A stretch of DNA of 9,957 nucleotides from Chloroflexota bacterium. GTDB lineage: Bacteria; Chloroflexota; Ktedonobacteria; Ktedonobacterales; Ktedonobacteraceae. The stretch is from NCBI GenBank assembly GCA_902812455.1, contig CADDZH010000138.1, positions 1 through 9,957 of the forward strand, written 5' to 3'. The notes under the pieces are model-generated. The model worked only from the letters and a program-made list of their open reading frames with translations, did not search any database and was not told the DNA's origin. Of the stretch, positions 1 to 5,874 are shown one piece after another (the stretch's first letter is position 1; each line of letters opens with the position of its first letter). Both the position numbers and the translations under genes were made by a program.

Positions 1-11
1 CCTCCCATCCA

Positions 12-29
12 CGCCGCCCCCGCCCCTAC
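12..29 (-). repeat. G-rich GTAGGGGC-type short element downstream of the secreted-protein gene
   Basis: Read on the minus strand, the stretch after the stop at 57 contains GTAGGGGCGGGGGCGGCG. The GTAGGGGC start is shared with short sequences at 3011-3019 and 9766-9775, which also sit at gene 3' ends. The run of G tracts could fold into a quadruplex, but no clear hairpin terminator with a U tract is visible. The window edge cuts off the context, so this could also be chance G-richness. Bases 30-56 show nothing I recognise. Confidence 0.35.
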
Positions 30-56
30 GGCTTCATCGTTGCGGAAGTATTGGCT

Positions 57-1712
57 CTAGTTTCCAGCCGGGCAGGGATTGCCGGACAATATCTGCCGGT
101 AGTCTTCATAGAGCCTTTCCGGTGACGTGCTATCGAACTTGGTATAGACGAGCGCCAGTATCTCCCCATACTGTTGGTCTCCGCCGAAGTTGTTGGTGCT
201 TCCAGGGATATGGTCACCAAACAGCCAGACGCATTGATCGCCGTGACTGGCAATGCTGTAGTATGGATAGAAGGTGGCACGCACACCATCATCTGTCGGT
301 GGGATGCGCGTGCAGCCTGCACCCGTGAAGGGATTGCAGTGGCCACCGAAATCGCTGCGCTCGATGCGGGGTGTATCGGCTTCGAAGGCAACGCGGCTGT
401 ACTGCACATCGTAGTTCTCACCAGTCACCGGGCTAGTGAAGCGAACGGAAGTAGGATGGAGCTCGGTGTTACCATCAGGCCAGAGGTGCTGGTAGGATGT
501 GCCATCAAAGCCAGGGGCGTTGGATCCTACGCAACCAGAGAGATGAATGCGCAATGCAAACGATCCTGGTAAACAGCCTATATCATCTGAATCGGTAGGC
601 TCCCGATCACCAGGAATACCCTCCTGTCCTGTGCAGGTTGCCGTGCTGGTATTGACTTTGGTGCAGAAATCCCAGTGACCGATTTCTGAGTCGAAGGCGA
701 TGTTATAGGAATGGGCGGCCCAGGTCACGCGGGTCTCTGGAGAAGACGTGCTGTACATAGGATGGAAGTCGTAAGGCACATTGACGCAGCTTGAGCCGGT
801 CGGCTCGTATTTCACCTGGCCGAAGCCATTGGCCTTGCTGGCCGTCATTGAGCCGCTCTGGCCGGTTGTCAGATCGTTGATAACGATTTGCAGGCCATCT
901 TGTGTGTCATGCATTGTGACGGTCAGCTTGTCCCCCGAATTCATGAACAGGTCCTTGTCCGGATTAGGGGTGAATGTGGCTGCAGTGGCATCAACCGGGT
1001 TGGCCGGGGCCTGTGAATGACCGCTCCTGGTGATGAAGGCGAAGTTGACGTACTCAAGACCGACTTTCGCAGCGCACGTGGGATTCAACACTGTGCTATG
1101 GACAGGGTCTTCGGCGAGGCTGTCGATGGTCATCGCTGCACACCATTGGGTGGCGCTACAACTGATACCCTCTGGAAGCTCAAATGGCGCCCAGCCGGGA
1201 GGATAGAACTGCATCTCCATGAAGGCCGTGCCGGGATGGCGCGGGCTGACCGCCGGATTAACGATGTTGCTATCGCTATCAGGCGTACAGGTGTCCAGTA
1301 GCTCGGGATACGACATGGTGGCGCACATGGCCATGCCGAACCAGAACGTGGCGTTGAGCTGGAACTCGTAAGATTTCCCAGGCTCGTCTGGATTTGCCGC
1401 TGGGGGATCTGTGGGAAGCGTGAGTTGATAGCGCATGCGGTTGCCGGAGCCGGGCACGTTGGAATAGAAGAGGGTCGAAGGCTCGTCATGTCCAACGTAG
1501 GGCACATTCCCAAAGACGGGCTTGGGGTCGGCCACCTCTGTGCAAATAGAACTGTACGCACAGTTGATCCAGCTCGTTGTGTAATTATTGCTAGAAGCGC
1601 TGGCACGGCTTATCCCAGACCATCCGCCGGCCACCATAATGCCGGTCACAAGAACCAGCATGCTCACTACCGAGAACAGGATGCTCACCTTTGAGCGAAG
1701 AGAAAAATGCAT
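57..1712 (-). CDS. Secreted cysteine-rich protein of unknown function
   Basis: I do not recognise the family. The 551-residue product begins with a clear Sec signal peptide: basic n-region (Arg6, Lys8), hydrophobic core about residues 10-29, and an Ala-Ser-Ala site at 37-39 suggesting cleavage after residue 39. No other membrane segment, sortase signal or lipobox is seen, so it is probably released or loosely attached outside the cell. The mature part has 16 cysteines (51, 57, 130, 142, 185, 191, 213, 309, 350, 360, 380, 394, 459, 467, 494, 547), an even number that suits disulfides. It is rich in Pro, Gly, Thr, Ser and aromatic residues. Residues about 260-345 (TVTMHDTQDGLQIVINDLTT onward) look like beta strands, possibly a lectin-like or jelly-roll sandwich, but this is a guess. 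The ATG at 1712 is preceded by AGAGG at 6-nt spacing. The gene is separated from the lyase by a 145-bp control region and is probably transcribed alone. Confidence 0.85.
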   Translation of the reverse strand: MHFSLRSKVSILFSVVSMLVLVTGIMVAGGWSGISRASASSNNYTTSWINCAYSSICTEVADPKPVFGNVPYVGHDEPSTLFYSNVPGSGNRMRYQLTLPTDPPAANPDEPGKSYEFQLNATFWFGMAMCATMSYPELLDTCTPDSDSNIVNPAVSPRHPGTAFMEMQFYPPGWAPFELPEGISCSATQWCAAMTIDSLAEDPVHSTVLNPTCAAKVGLEYVNFAFITRSGHSQAPANPVDATAATFTPNPDKDLFMNSGDKLTVTMHDTQDGLQIVINDLTTGQSGSMTASKANGFGQVKYEPTGSSCVNVPYDFHPMYSTSSPETRVTWAAHSYNIAFDSEIGHWDFCTKVNTSTATCTGQEGIPGDREPTDSDDIGCLPGSFALRIHLSGCVGSNAPGFDGTSYQHLWPDGNTELHPTSVRFTSPVTGENYDVQYSRVAFEADTPRIERSDFGGHCNPFTGAGCTRIPPTDDGVRATFYPYYSIASHGDQCVWLFGDHIPGSTNNFGGDQQYGEILALVYTKFDSTSPERLYEDYRQILSGNPCPAGN

Positions 1713-1736
1713 ACATTACCTCTCTTTCATATAGGT

Positions 1737-1762
1737 TTAAATAGTTACCTTTCACTATTTAA
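1737..1762. promoter_or_regulatory. Perfect 9-bp-arm inverted repeat in the leader of the secreted-protein gene
   Basis: TTAAATAGT, 8 bases, then ACTATTTAA form a perfect dyad about 25 bp before the ATG at 1712 and downstream of the probable -10. It could be a repressor operator in the early transcribed region or an AU-rich hairpin in the 5' UTR. No U tract follows, so an intrinsic terminator is unlikely. Confidence 0.6.
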
Positions 1763-1777
1763 GCATAGAAATGGGAT

Positions 1778-1786
1778 AATATAGCA
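1778..1786 (-). promoter_or_regulatory. Extended -10 promoter of the secreted-protein gene
   Basis: On the minus strand TGC stands directly before TATATT (1783-1778), giving a TGn-TATATT extended -10. It lies about 65 bp before the ATG at 1712. No good -35 hexamer is present at 16-18 bp. The expected -35 position is instead covered by the nearest of three direct repeats, as in an activator-dependent promoter. The overlapping TATTAT (1781-1776) is an alternative -10. Confidence 0.45.
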
Positions 1787-1790
1787 TGCC

Positions 1791-1848
1791 GAGAGGTTAA
1801 GAAGTAGTGATGAAGGGGTAGAGAAATGGCCGAAGCGGTAAAGAAATG
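1791..1848 (-). promoter_or_regulatory. Three phased direct repeats upstream of the secreted-protein promoter
   Basis: On the plus strand, GAGAGGTTAAGAAGTAG (1791), GAAGGGGTAGAGAAATG (1812) and GAAGCGGTAAAGAAATG (1832) are copies of one motif, roughly GAAGNGGTARAGAAATG, with starts 21 and 20 bp apart. The two distal copies differ at only two positions over 17 bases; the proximal one is more diverged. A period of two helical turns puts all copies on one DNA face, and the proximal copy reaches the -35 zone of the promoter at 1778-1786. This is the usual layout of tandem activator sites. The protein that binds is unknown. Confidence 0.55.
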
Positions 1849-1857
1849 TTTGCTGCT

Positions 1858-2757
1858 CTACATCCCGATAAGGTCAGCTTTCTCGATTACCCTTCTCGCA
1901 TTGCGAATGAGCGCGACATCGATCATCTTCCCCTCAAACGCTACGGCACCAAGTCCCTTTGCCTGCGCCTCCGCGTAAAGAGCATCCAGCTTGCGAGCGC
2001 GCTCAACCTCTTCCTGGGAGGGTGAGAACACCTGGTTGGCAATGTCGATCTGGCTGGGATGTATCGCCCATTTTCCCACAAACCCCAGGGTGCGTACATG
2101 CATACACTCTCGTCGATAGCCTTCAGTGTTTTTGAAATCGATATACGGGCCGTCTACCGCATCAATGCCAGCAGCGCGTGCAGCAATGACAATCTTGTTG
2201 CGAGCGTAGTGCCAGATATCGCCAGGATAGCTATCCACATCACCACTAATAGCTCGACTGTCTATCCCCTGGGAAGCGGCAAAGTCGAATGGGCCAAAAA
2301 TGAGCGCTTCCAGACGCGGGCTTGAGCGAGCAATCTCCTCTACATTGAGCATCGCTTCCACCTCTTCAATCAAGACCTCAAGCCCGATCCGCTGTGTTCG
2401 ATGCAGCCGCTTCTCTATCTGGGAGAGCAGCACATCAACCCACCATACATCTCTGGCCGATTTCACTTTAGGAATGATGAGTATGTCAAGGTGGTCACCA
2501 GCAGCCTCAACCACAGAGATAATATCTTGATAGGCGTATTCTGTCTCTAAATCATTAATCCTGACTGCCCGCGCCTTCTTTCCCCAGTCCAGCGTTTTGA
2601 GCGCGTGGATGGCTTTTTCCCTGGCTGCTACCTTCTCATTCGGAGCAACGGAATCTTCTAGATCGAGAAACACCAGATCGGCATTGCTCGCGGCCGCTTT
2701 CTCCAACATGCGTTCATTGCTGGCAGGCGTCGATAGTTCAGATCGTCTCAGGCGCAT
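1858..2757 (-). CDS. HpcH/HpaI-family CoA-ester lyase, malyl-CoA / beta-methylmalyl-CoA lyase type
   Basis: This 299-residue cytoplasmic TIM-barrel enzyme is expected to cleave a 3-hydroxy-dicarboxyl-CoA reversibly, for example beta-methylmalyl-CoA to glyoxylate and propionyl-CoA. Visible motifs are LDLEDSVAP (31-39), VRIN with Arg66, LIEEVEA with Glu131, GPFDFAAS with Asp158, and GKWAIHPSQ (228-236). From memory of Rhodobacter sphaeroides Mcl1, these match its Arg76 and its Mg2+ ligands Glu141 and Asp168 with a constant offset of 10. Asp280 near the C-terminus matches the cross-subunit catalytic Asp. Overall similarity is nearer to that Mcl1 type than to the shorter mycobacterial CitE or the longer Chloroflexus Mcl. 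The ATG at 2757 is preceded by AAAGGA. The gene follows the MaoC gene on the same strand after a repeat-filled 256-bp gap. Citramalyl-CoA lyase or malyl-CoA thioesterase activity remains possible. Confidence 0.88.
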   Translation of the reverse strand: MRLRRSELSTPASNERMLEKAAASNADLVFLDLEDSVAPNEKVAAREKAIHALKTLDWGKKARAVRINDLETEYAYQDIISVVEAAGDHLDILIIPKVKSARDVWWVDVLLSQIEKRLHRTQRIGLEVLIEEVEAMLNVEEIARSSPRLEALIFGPFDFAASQGIDSRAISGDVDSYPGDIWHYARNKIVIAARAAGIDAVDGPYIDFKNTEGYRRECMHVRTLGFVGKWAIHPSQIDIANQVFSPSQEEVERARKLDALYAEAQAKGLGAVAFEGKMIDVALIRNARRVIEKADLIGM

Positions 2758-2831
2758 TACACTTTCCTTTCAGCCGTTAAGCAAGGTTCAAACATGAACG
2801 AAAGACTTTGACACTGTGAACAGTCCTATCA

Positions 2832-2995
2832 TGTCATCCTGAGCCCATTCGCTTCGCTCAGGGTAAACTCCGCGAAGGATCTCTGTCGATCGGCAGCGGA
2901 TGTTTCCCCTTCACGGCGTTCGGGGCTTCGACTCACTCGCTCAACATGACATGTCATACACTGGTCTTGCCGATCTTGATTGTCACATTTCATAA
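2832..2995 (+). repeat. Dispersed TGTCAT-ended repeat, copy A
   Basis: This element fills most of the gap between the MaoC and lyase genes. Its core (2832-2951) has imperfect terminal inverted repeats, TGTCATCCTGAGC at 2832 and GCTCAACATGACA at 2939. A conserved flank continues to TTTCATAA at 2995. Copy C at 8311-8456 is the same element without a stretch of roughly 18-30 bp near the left end. The first 53 bp recur, with one mismatch and reversed, as copy B at 4721-4773. Inside lies a hairpin with arms CCTGAGC and GCTCAGG (2838-2862). It is non-coding and resembles a MITE- or REP-like element with no transposase. Confidence 0.8.
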
Positions 2996-3019
2996 TCGAG
3001 CTTCTACAAGCCCCTACAG
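2991..3019 (-). repeat. Short CTGTAGGGG...CGATTATG element overlapping the MaoC stop
   Basis: On the minus strand this reads CTGTAGGGG, a spacer, then TCGATTATG, running into copy A. Its TAG (3016-3014) is the stop codon of the MaoC gene. The same start is seen at 9775 (in-frame stop) and at 8507 (out of frame). It may be the outer part of the same composite element as copy A. Confidence 0.5.
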
Positions 3020-3529
3020 CTCCTGCCCCTGGCGCCGGCGGGTGATTTTTTCTTCCCACGCGCGCTGGCGGGCTTCGTCGTGAGCCTTCGTGGGGACCAT
3101 CACCCGCCGCTTGAACGAAAGCACCGTTTCACCGCGCTGGTTATAGGCGATGGTCTCTACGGTCACGATGCCGCGATCGGGTTTGCTCGTGGACAGCTTT
3201 TTATCCAGCACCTTCGTTTCCGCGTAGATCGTGTCACCATGAAAGGTGGGTGCGAGGTGCCTGACGTACTCAAATTCGAGGTTGGCAATGGCTTTGCCGC
3301 TCACATCGGGCACGGACATGCCCAGGGCTATGCTGAAAATAAGGGGGCCGGCAACGAGGCGCTGCTTGTGCTGCGTCTCCTCAGCATAGACGGCGTCGAT
3401 ATGCAGCGGGTTATGATTCATGGTGAGCATACAGAACAGCGTATCATCATACTCGGTGATTGTCCGTCCAGGCCAGTGCTTGTAGACATCGCCGATCTCA
3501 AATTCTTCAAAGCAACGACCAAATTGCAT
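3014..3529 (-). CDS. MaoC-family enoyl-CoA hydratase (single hot-dog domain)
   Basis: The 171-residue product has the hot-dog layout of MaoC/(R)-hydratases. It starts GRCFEEFEIGDVY (4-16), followed by the active-site stretch TMNHNPLHID (36-45) with His43, the central helix AGPLIFSIALGMSV (60-73), and beta strands to about residue 147. It should add water to a 2-enoyl-CoA in the cytoplasm. The usual catalytic Asp of the D-x-N-P-x-H motif is Asn38 here. I recall the same TMN pattern in the Rv2499c-type clade, so it probably marks that subgroup rather than a dead enzyme. One hot-dog domain contrasts with the roughly 340-residue double-domain mesaconyl-CoA hydratase. The ATG at 3529 has AGGAG at ideal spacing, and the dehydrogenase stop is only 12 bp upstream, so the two are translated from one mRNA. 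Likely substrates are itaconyl-, mesaconyl- or methyl-branched enoyl-CoA. The charged tail (150-171) ends at a repeat-supplied TAG. Confidence 0.85.
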   Translation of the reverse strand: MQFGRCFEEFEIGDVYKHWPGRTITEYDDTLFCMLTMNHNPLHIDAVYAEETQHKQRLVAGPLIFSIALGMSVPDVSGKAIANLEFEYVRHLAPTFHGDTIYAETKVLDKKLSTSKPDRGIVTVETIAYNQRGETVLSFKRRVMVPTKAHDEARQRAWEEKITRRRQGQEL

Positions 3530-3541
3530 GGGTATCTCCTT

Positions 3542-4702
3542 TTATTTGTATTTTTCGAGCAGGTGGCGGGCGATCACAAGGCGCTGAATCTCGCTGGTTC
3601 CCTCGCCCACAAGCATAAAAGGGGCGTCGCGGTAGTAACGCTCGACATTGAATTCTTTGGTGTAGCCAAAGCCGCCGTGAATGCGCAAGGCATCCAGTGT
3701 CACTTCCTGGCACATCTCGGAGGCAAAAAGCTTGGCCATGCCGGCTTCCAGGTCGCAGCGCTCTCCTTGATCTTTCTTCTGTGCAGCCTTTTGCATAAGA
3801 AGACGGGCAGCCTCGATCTTCGTTGCCATATCCGCCAGCTTGAGTTGAATGGCCTGGTGCTGGGCGATCGGCTTGCCAAAGGTGATGCGCTGCTGCGCGT
3901 ACTTGATGGCGTCGTTGAAAGCGGCCTGGGCAATGCCGACGGCACGGGCAGCCACATTGATGCGTCCTACTTCCAGGCCGCTCATGGCCTGTTTGAATCC
4001 TTCTCCCTCGACTCCACCAAGCAGTCTATTCCTGGGAACCGGCACATTGTCAAAGACAAGCTCCGCCGTATCTACCCCCTTATAGCCCAGCTTCTCAAAT
4101 GTCCTGCCCACGCTCAACCCTGGCATTCCCTTCTCAACAAGGAACACGTTCATGCCTCGATGTGGCGGCTGAGCGCCAGGATCGGTACGCGCCAGTACGG
4201 CGAAAATGCTCGCATGAACGCCATTGGTTACCCACAGCTTGGAACCGTTGAGGATATACTCGTCACCACGCCGGATGGCCGTCATCGTAATTGCCTGCAC
4301 ATCGCTGCCGGCATTAGCCTCGGAGATGCACAAGCCCCCGCGCTTATCTCCCTCGGCCATTACCGGCAAGAAATACTCGCGCTGCTCTTCTGTTCCATAG
4401 GTGGCAATCATGTACGCGACAAGCACGTGGGTATTCACAATTCCTGCAAGGCTCATCCAGCCGCGCGCAAGCTCCTCAACAATCTGGGTGTAGGTCATAA
4501 AGTCAAAACCTAACCCGCCATAGGCCTCTGGAATGGTAGCGCTGAACACGCCCAACGTTTTAAGCTTATTGATCAGCTCAAGCGGATAGGTGTCAGTCCG
4601 TTCAAGTTCGTGAGCAACGGGGATCACTTCACGATCTACGAAGCGGCGGACTTCGGCTATGATCAACTCTCTTTCAGCGTTGGACTGTGTATCCTCGTTC
4701 AT
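3542..4702 (-). CDS. Acyl-CoA dehydrogenase (short/branched-chain type)
   Basis: This 386-residue flavoenzyme has the normal family length and should oxidise an acyl-CoA to the 2-enoyl-CoA, passing electrons to ETF. It shows an alpha-helical N-terminal domain (about 5-115), the first family signature CISEANAGSDVQA (125-137), the beta domain with GSKLWVTNG (153-161), and a C-terminal helical FAD domain. The second signature is IHGGFGYTKEFNVERYYRD (341-359). The catalytic base is Glu367 in GEGTSE. The alternative base position used by isovaleryl-CoA dehydrogenase is Gly246 here, so that subtype is unlikely. It lacks the long N-terminal extension I recall for methylsuccinyl-CoA dehydrogenase. 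Start ATG 4702 has AAGGA 8 nt upstream, inside a duplicated AAGGATCTC that belongs to repeat copy B's edge. It is the first enzyme gene after lysR and leads a probable dehydrogenase-hydratase-lyase operon. Confidence 0.93.
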   Translation of the reverse strand: MNEDTQSNAERELIIAEVRRFVDREVIPVAHELERTDTYPLELINKLKTLGVFSATIPEAYGGLGFDFMTYTQIVEELARGWMSLAGIVNTHVLVAYMIATYGTEEQREYFLPVMAEGDKRGGLCISEANAGSDVQAITMTAIRRGDEYILNGSKLWVTNGVHASIFAVLARTDPGAQPPHRGMNVFLVEKGMPGLSVGRTFEKLGYKGVDTAELVFDNVPVPRNRLLGGVEGEGFKQAMSGLEVGRINVAARAVGIAQAAFNDAIKYAQQRITFGKPIAQHQAIQLKLADMATKIEAARLLMQKAAQKKDQGERCDLEAGMAKLFASEMCQEVTLDALRIHGGFGYTKEFNVERYYRDAPFMLVGEGTSEIQRLVIARHLLEKYK

Positions 4703-4720
4703 TGTCGAGATCCTTGGTAG

Positions 4721-4773
4721 AGAGATCCTTCGCGGAGTTTCCCCTGAGCGAAGCGAATGGGCTCAGGATGACA
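4721..4773 (-). repeat. Dispersed TGTCAT repeat, copy B (53-bp left part only)
   Basis: Read on the minus strand this matches 2832-2884 of copy A at 52 of 53 positions but in opposite orientation. It carries the CCTGAGC/GCTCAGG hairpin and ends in GAAGGATCTCT. It lies in the leader of the acyl-CoA dehydrogenase, between the candidate promoter at 4814-4830 and the ribosome binding site. Directly after it, AAGGATCTC occurs a second time (4715-4707) and supplies the dehydrogenase's Shine-Dalgarno sequence. Confidence 0.8.
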
Positions 4774-4813
4774 TGCGAGAGCATTGGCCTGTGCATCTGC
4801 ACTTATGTGCTCC

Positions 4814-4830
4814 ATTATAGTACACCTATA
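4814..4830 (-). promoter_or_regulatory. -10 box within a dyad: candidate promoter/operator for the dehydrogenase operon
   Basis: A perfect consensus TATAAT (4819-4814) lies about 110 bp before the dehydrogenase ATG. It overlaps a perfect 15-bp dyad TATAG-GTGTA-CTATA (4830-4816), which fits the T-N11-A pattern of LysR-type regulator sites. The -35 region is weak, as expected for an activated promoter. The dyad overlaps the last codons of lysR, whose product is the obvious candidate ligand-responsive regulator. A site this close to the -10 would more easily repress than activate. Confidence 0.45.
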
Positions 4831-5740
4831 CTTTCTTGCGCACGCGGCGATCTGCGTGCTGTATAAGGAAAGATTTAAAGGCGCGAGCCGTAGCCGAGAG
4901 GTTTTTGTCCTTAAGGTGAACTATACGCCACTGGCGTATAATGGGAAAACCTTCCACATCGAGGATCACCAGGCGATTGGTCTCTAACTCCATGTCCAGG
5001 GCCACTCGCGAGATGAGCGCGACACCCAGGCCAGCCGCAACGCCTTGTTTAATGGCGCTATTGTTGCCGACCTGCATACTTACCAGCAGTGGTAAACCTG
5101 CCTCCTGGAAAACGGCCTCCAGGGCGGCGCGCGTACCGGAACCGACCTCGCGCAGGAGGAAATGCTCTTTCGCCAGCTCTGCCAGGGGGATCTTGCTGCA
5201 CCCGGCCAGCCGGTGAGTGGGCGCGGCCACTAGCACCAGCTCATTGCGTGCAAACGGCTCGATCTCCACAGGAATATCGTTGGGCACTGTGCCTACAATC
5301 GCTATATCGATGCGGTTGCTCACGAGAGCCTCCACGAGGGCTGCCCGGTTCACGACATCCAGCGTAATGTCCACCTCCGGATATATGCGGTGGAATTTTC
5401 CCAGCAGCCCTGGAATCACATACGAGCCGACCGTTGTATCCGCCCCAACGCTCAAACGGCCATAATGCGGGCTGCGCAAGGCTTCCATTGTATCCAGGGT
5501 TTCATCGATGAGGGAGAAGATCTTCTGGCTGTAGAGATAGAGTTCTTCACCGGCCTGTGTCAGATGCGTCTTGCGGCCTATCTGGTCAAATAGCTTGACT
5601 CCCAGCGCTTCCTCGAGCTGGCGTACCTGCGCAGAAACCGCCGGCTGGCTGAAATGCAGCTCCTCAGCCGCGCGAACAAAGCTACAATGCCTGGCAACGA
5701 CCTGAAATGTGGCCAGTTGGTGCAGATTAAGCGTGCGCAT
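4826..5740 (-). CDS. LysR-family transcriptional regulator, CbbR-like
   Basis: The 304-residue product has an N-terminal winged helix-turn-helix (about 4-63) with the motif SFVRAAEELHFSQPAVSAQV (20-39) and QLEEALGVKLFDQIGRK following. A linker helix and a periplasmic-binding-protein-like effector domain (about 94-295) come next, including the pocket segment REVGSGTR (197-204) and NNSAIKQGVAAGLGVALIS (226-244). Wording of the DNA-binding and pocket segments is closest to CbbR/RbcR-type regulators, which sense metabolites. This is a family resemblance and does not show a Calvin cycle. The ATG at 5740 has AGGAG five bases upstream; an upstream in-frame TTG at 5758 lacks one and is rejected. The gene lies directly before, and on the same strand as, the three enzyme genes, unlike the usual divergent LysR arrangement. 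It probably controls them. Confidence 0.93.
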   Translation of the reverse strand: MRTLNLHQLATFQVVARHCSFVRAAEELHFSQPAVSAQVRQLEEALGVKLFDQIGRKTHLTQAGEELYLYSQKIFSLIDETLDTMEALRSPHYGRLSVGADTTVGSYVIPGLLGKFHRIYPEVDITLDVVNRAALVEALVSNRIDIAIVGTVPNDIPVEIEPFARNELVLVAAPTHRLAGCSKIPLAELAKEHFLLREVGSGTRAALEAVFQEAGLPLLVSMQVGNNSAIKQGVAAGLGVALISRVALDMELETNRLVILDVEGFPIIRQWRIVHLKDKNLSATARAFKSFLIQHADRRVRKKV

Positions 5741-5777
5741 GGTATCTCCTATGAGCAAGCATACTCAGAGCTATTTT

Positions 5778-5823
5778 ATTTAGCATCATCCTTGTCCAGC
5801 ATGTCAACCTCTTTGTACAGAGG
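5778..5823 (-). promoter_or_regulatory. lysR promoter with adjacent inverted repeat
   Basis: On the minus strand a perfect TTGACA (5807-5802) is followed after 18 bp by CTAAAT (5783-5778), or after 19 bp by TAAATA, about 40 bp before the ATG at 5740. Touching the -35 on its upstream side is the inverted repeat CCTCT-GTACAA-AGAGG (5823-5808). That may be an operator for autoregulation or a weak hairpin after the preceding glycosyltransferase gene. The rest of 5741-5874 shows no gene. Confidence 0.5.
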
Positions 5824-5874
5824 CAGGATCATACGCGTCGTTGTGGTGCTGGTGTGTAGTATGGCGGGCATTGG

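Noticed and set aside
1130..1606. 158-codon minus-strand frame inside the secreted-protein gene
   Set aside because: It is a shifted frame of the 551-residue gene, with no signal peptide or motif. The longer frame has a signal peptide and ribosome binding site.
2813..2824. Palindrome ACTGT-GA-ACAGT upstream of the lyase
   Set aside because: It is perfect but only 5-bp arms, with no convincing promoter nearby. It is expected fairly often by chance, so it is not listed as an operator.
2838..2862. CCTGAGC/GCTCAGG hairpin as a transcription terminator
   Set aside because: It has a stable stem but no following T tract on either strand, and it belongs to the dispersed repeat.
2829..3059. 76-codon minus-strand frame over copy A
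   Set aside because: It shares a run like CHVERVSRSPER with the frame at 8254-8493 only because both translate the same DNA repeat. No ribosome binding site is seen, and it overlaps the MaoC 3' end.
3080..4513. 477-codon plus-strand open frame
   Set aside because: It lies wholly antisense to the well-supported MaoC and acyl-CoA dehydrogenase genes and the junction between them. Its protein shows no family motif. It is a typical antisense shadow of a codon-biased gene, though long enough to mislead automated annotation.
5741..5758. Upstream TTG start for the LysR gene
   Set aside because: The ATG at 5740 has AGGAG at ideal spacing and gives the usual LysR N-terminus; the TTG would place the ribosome binding site inside the coding region.
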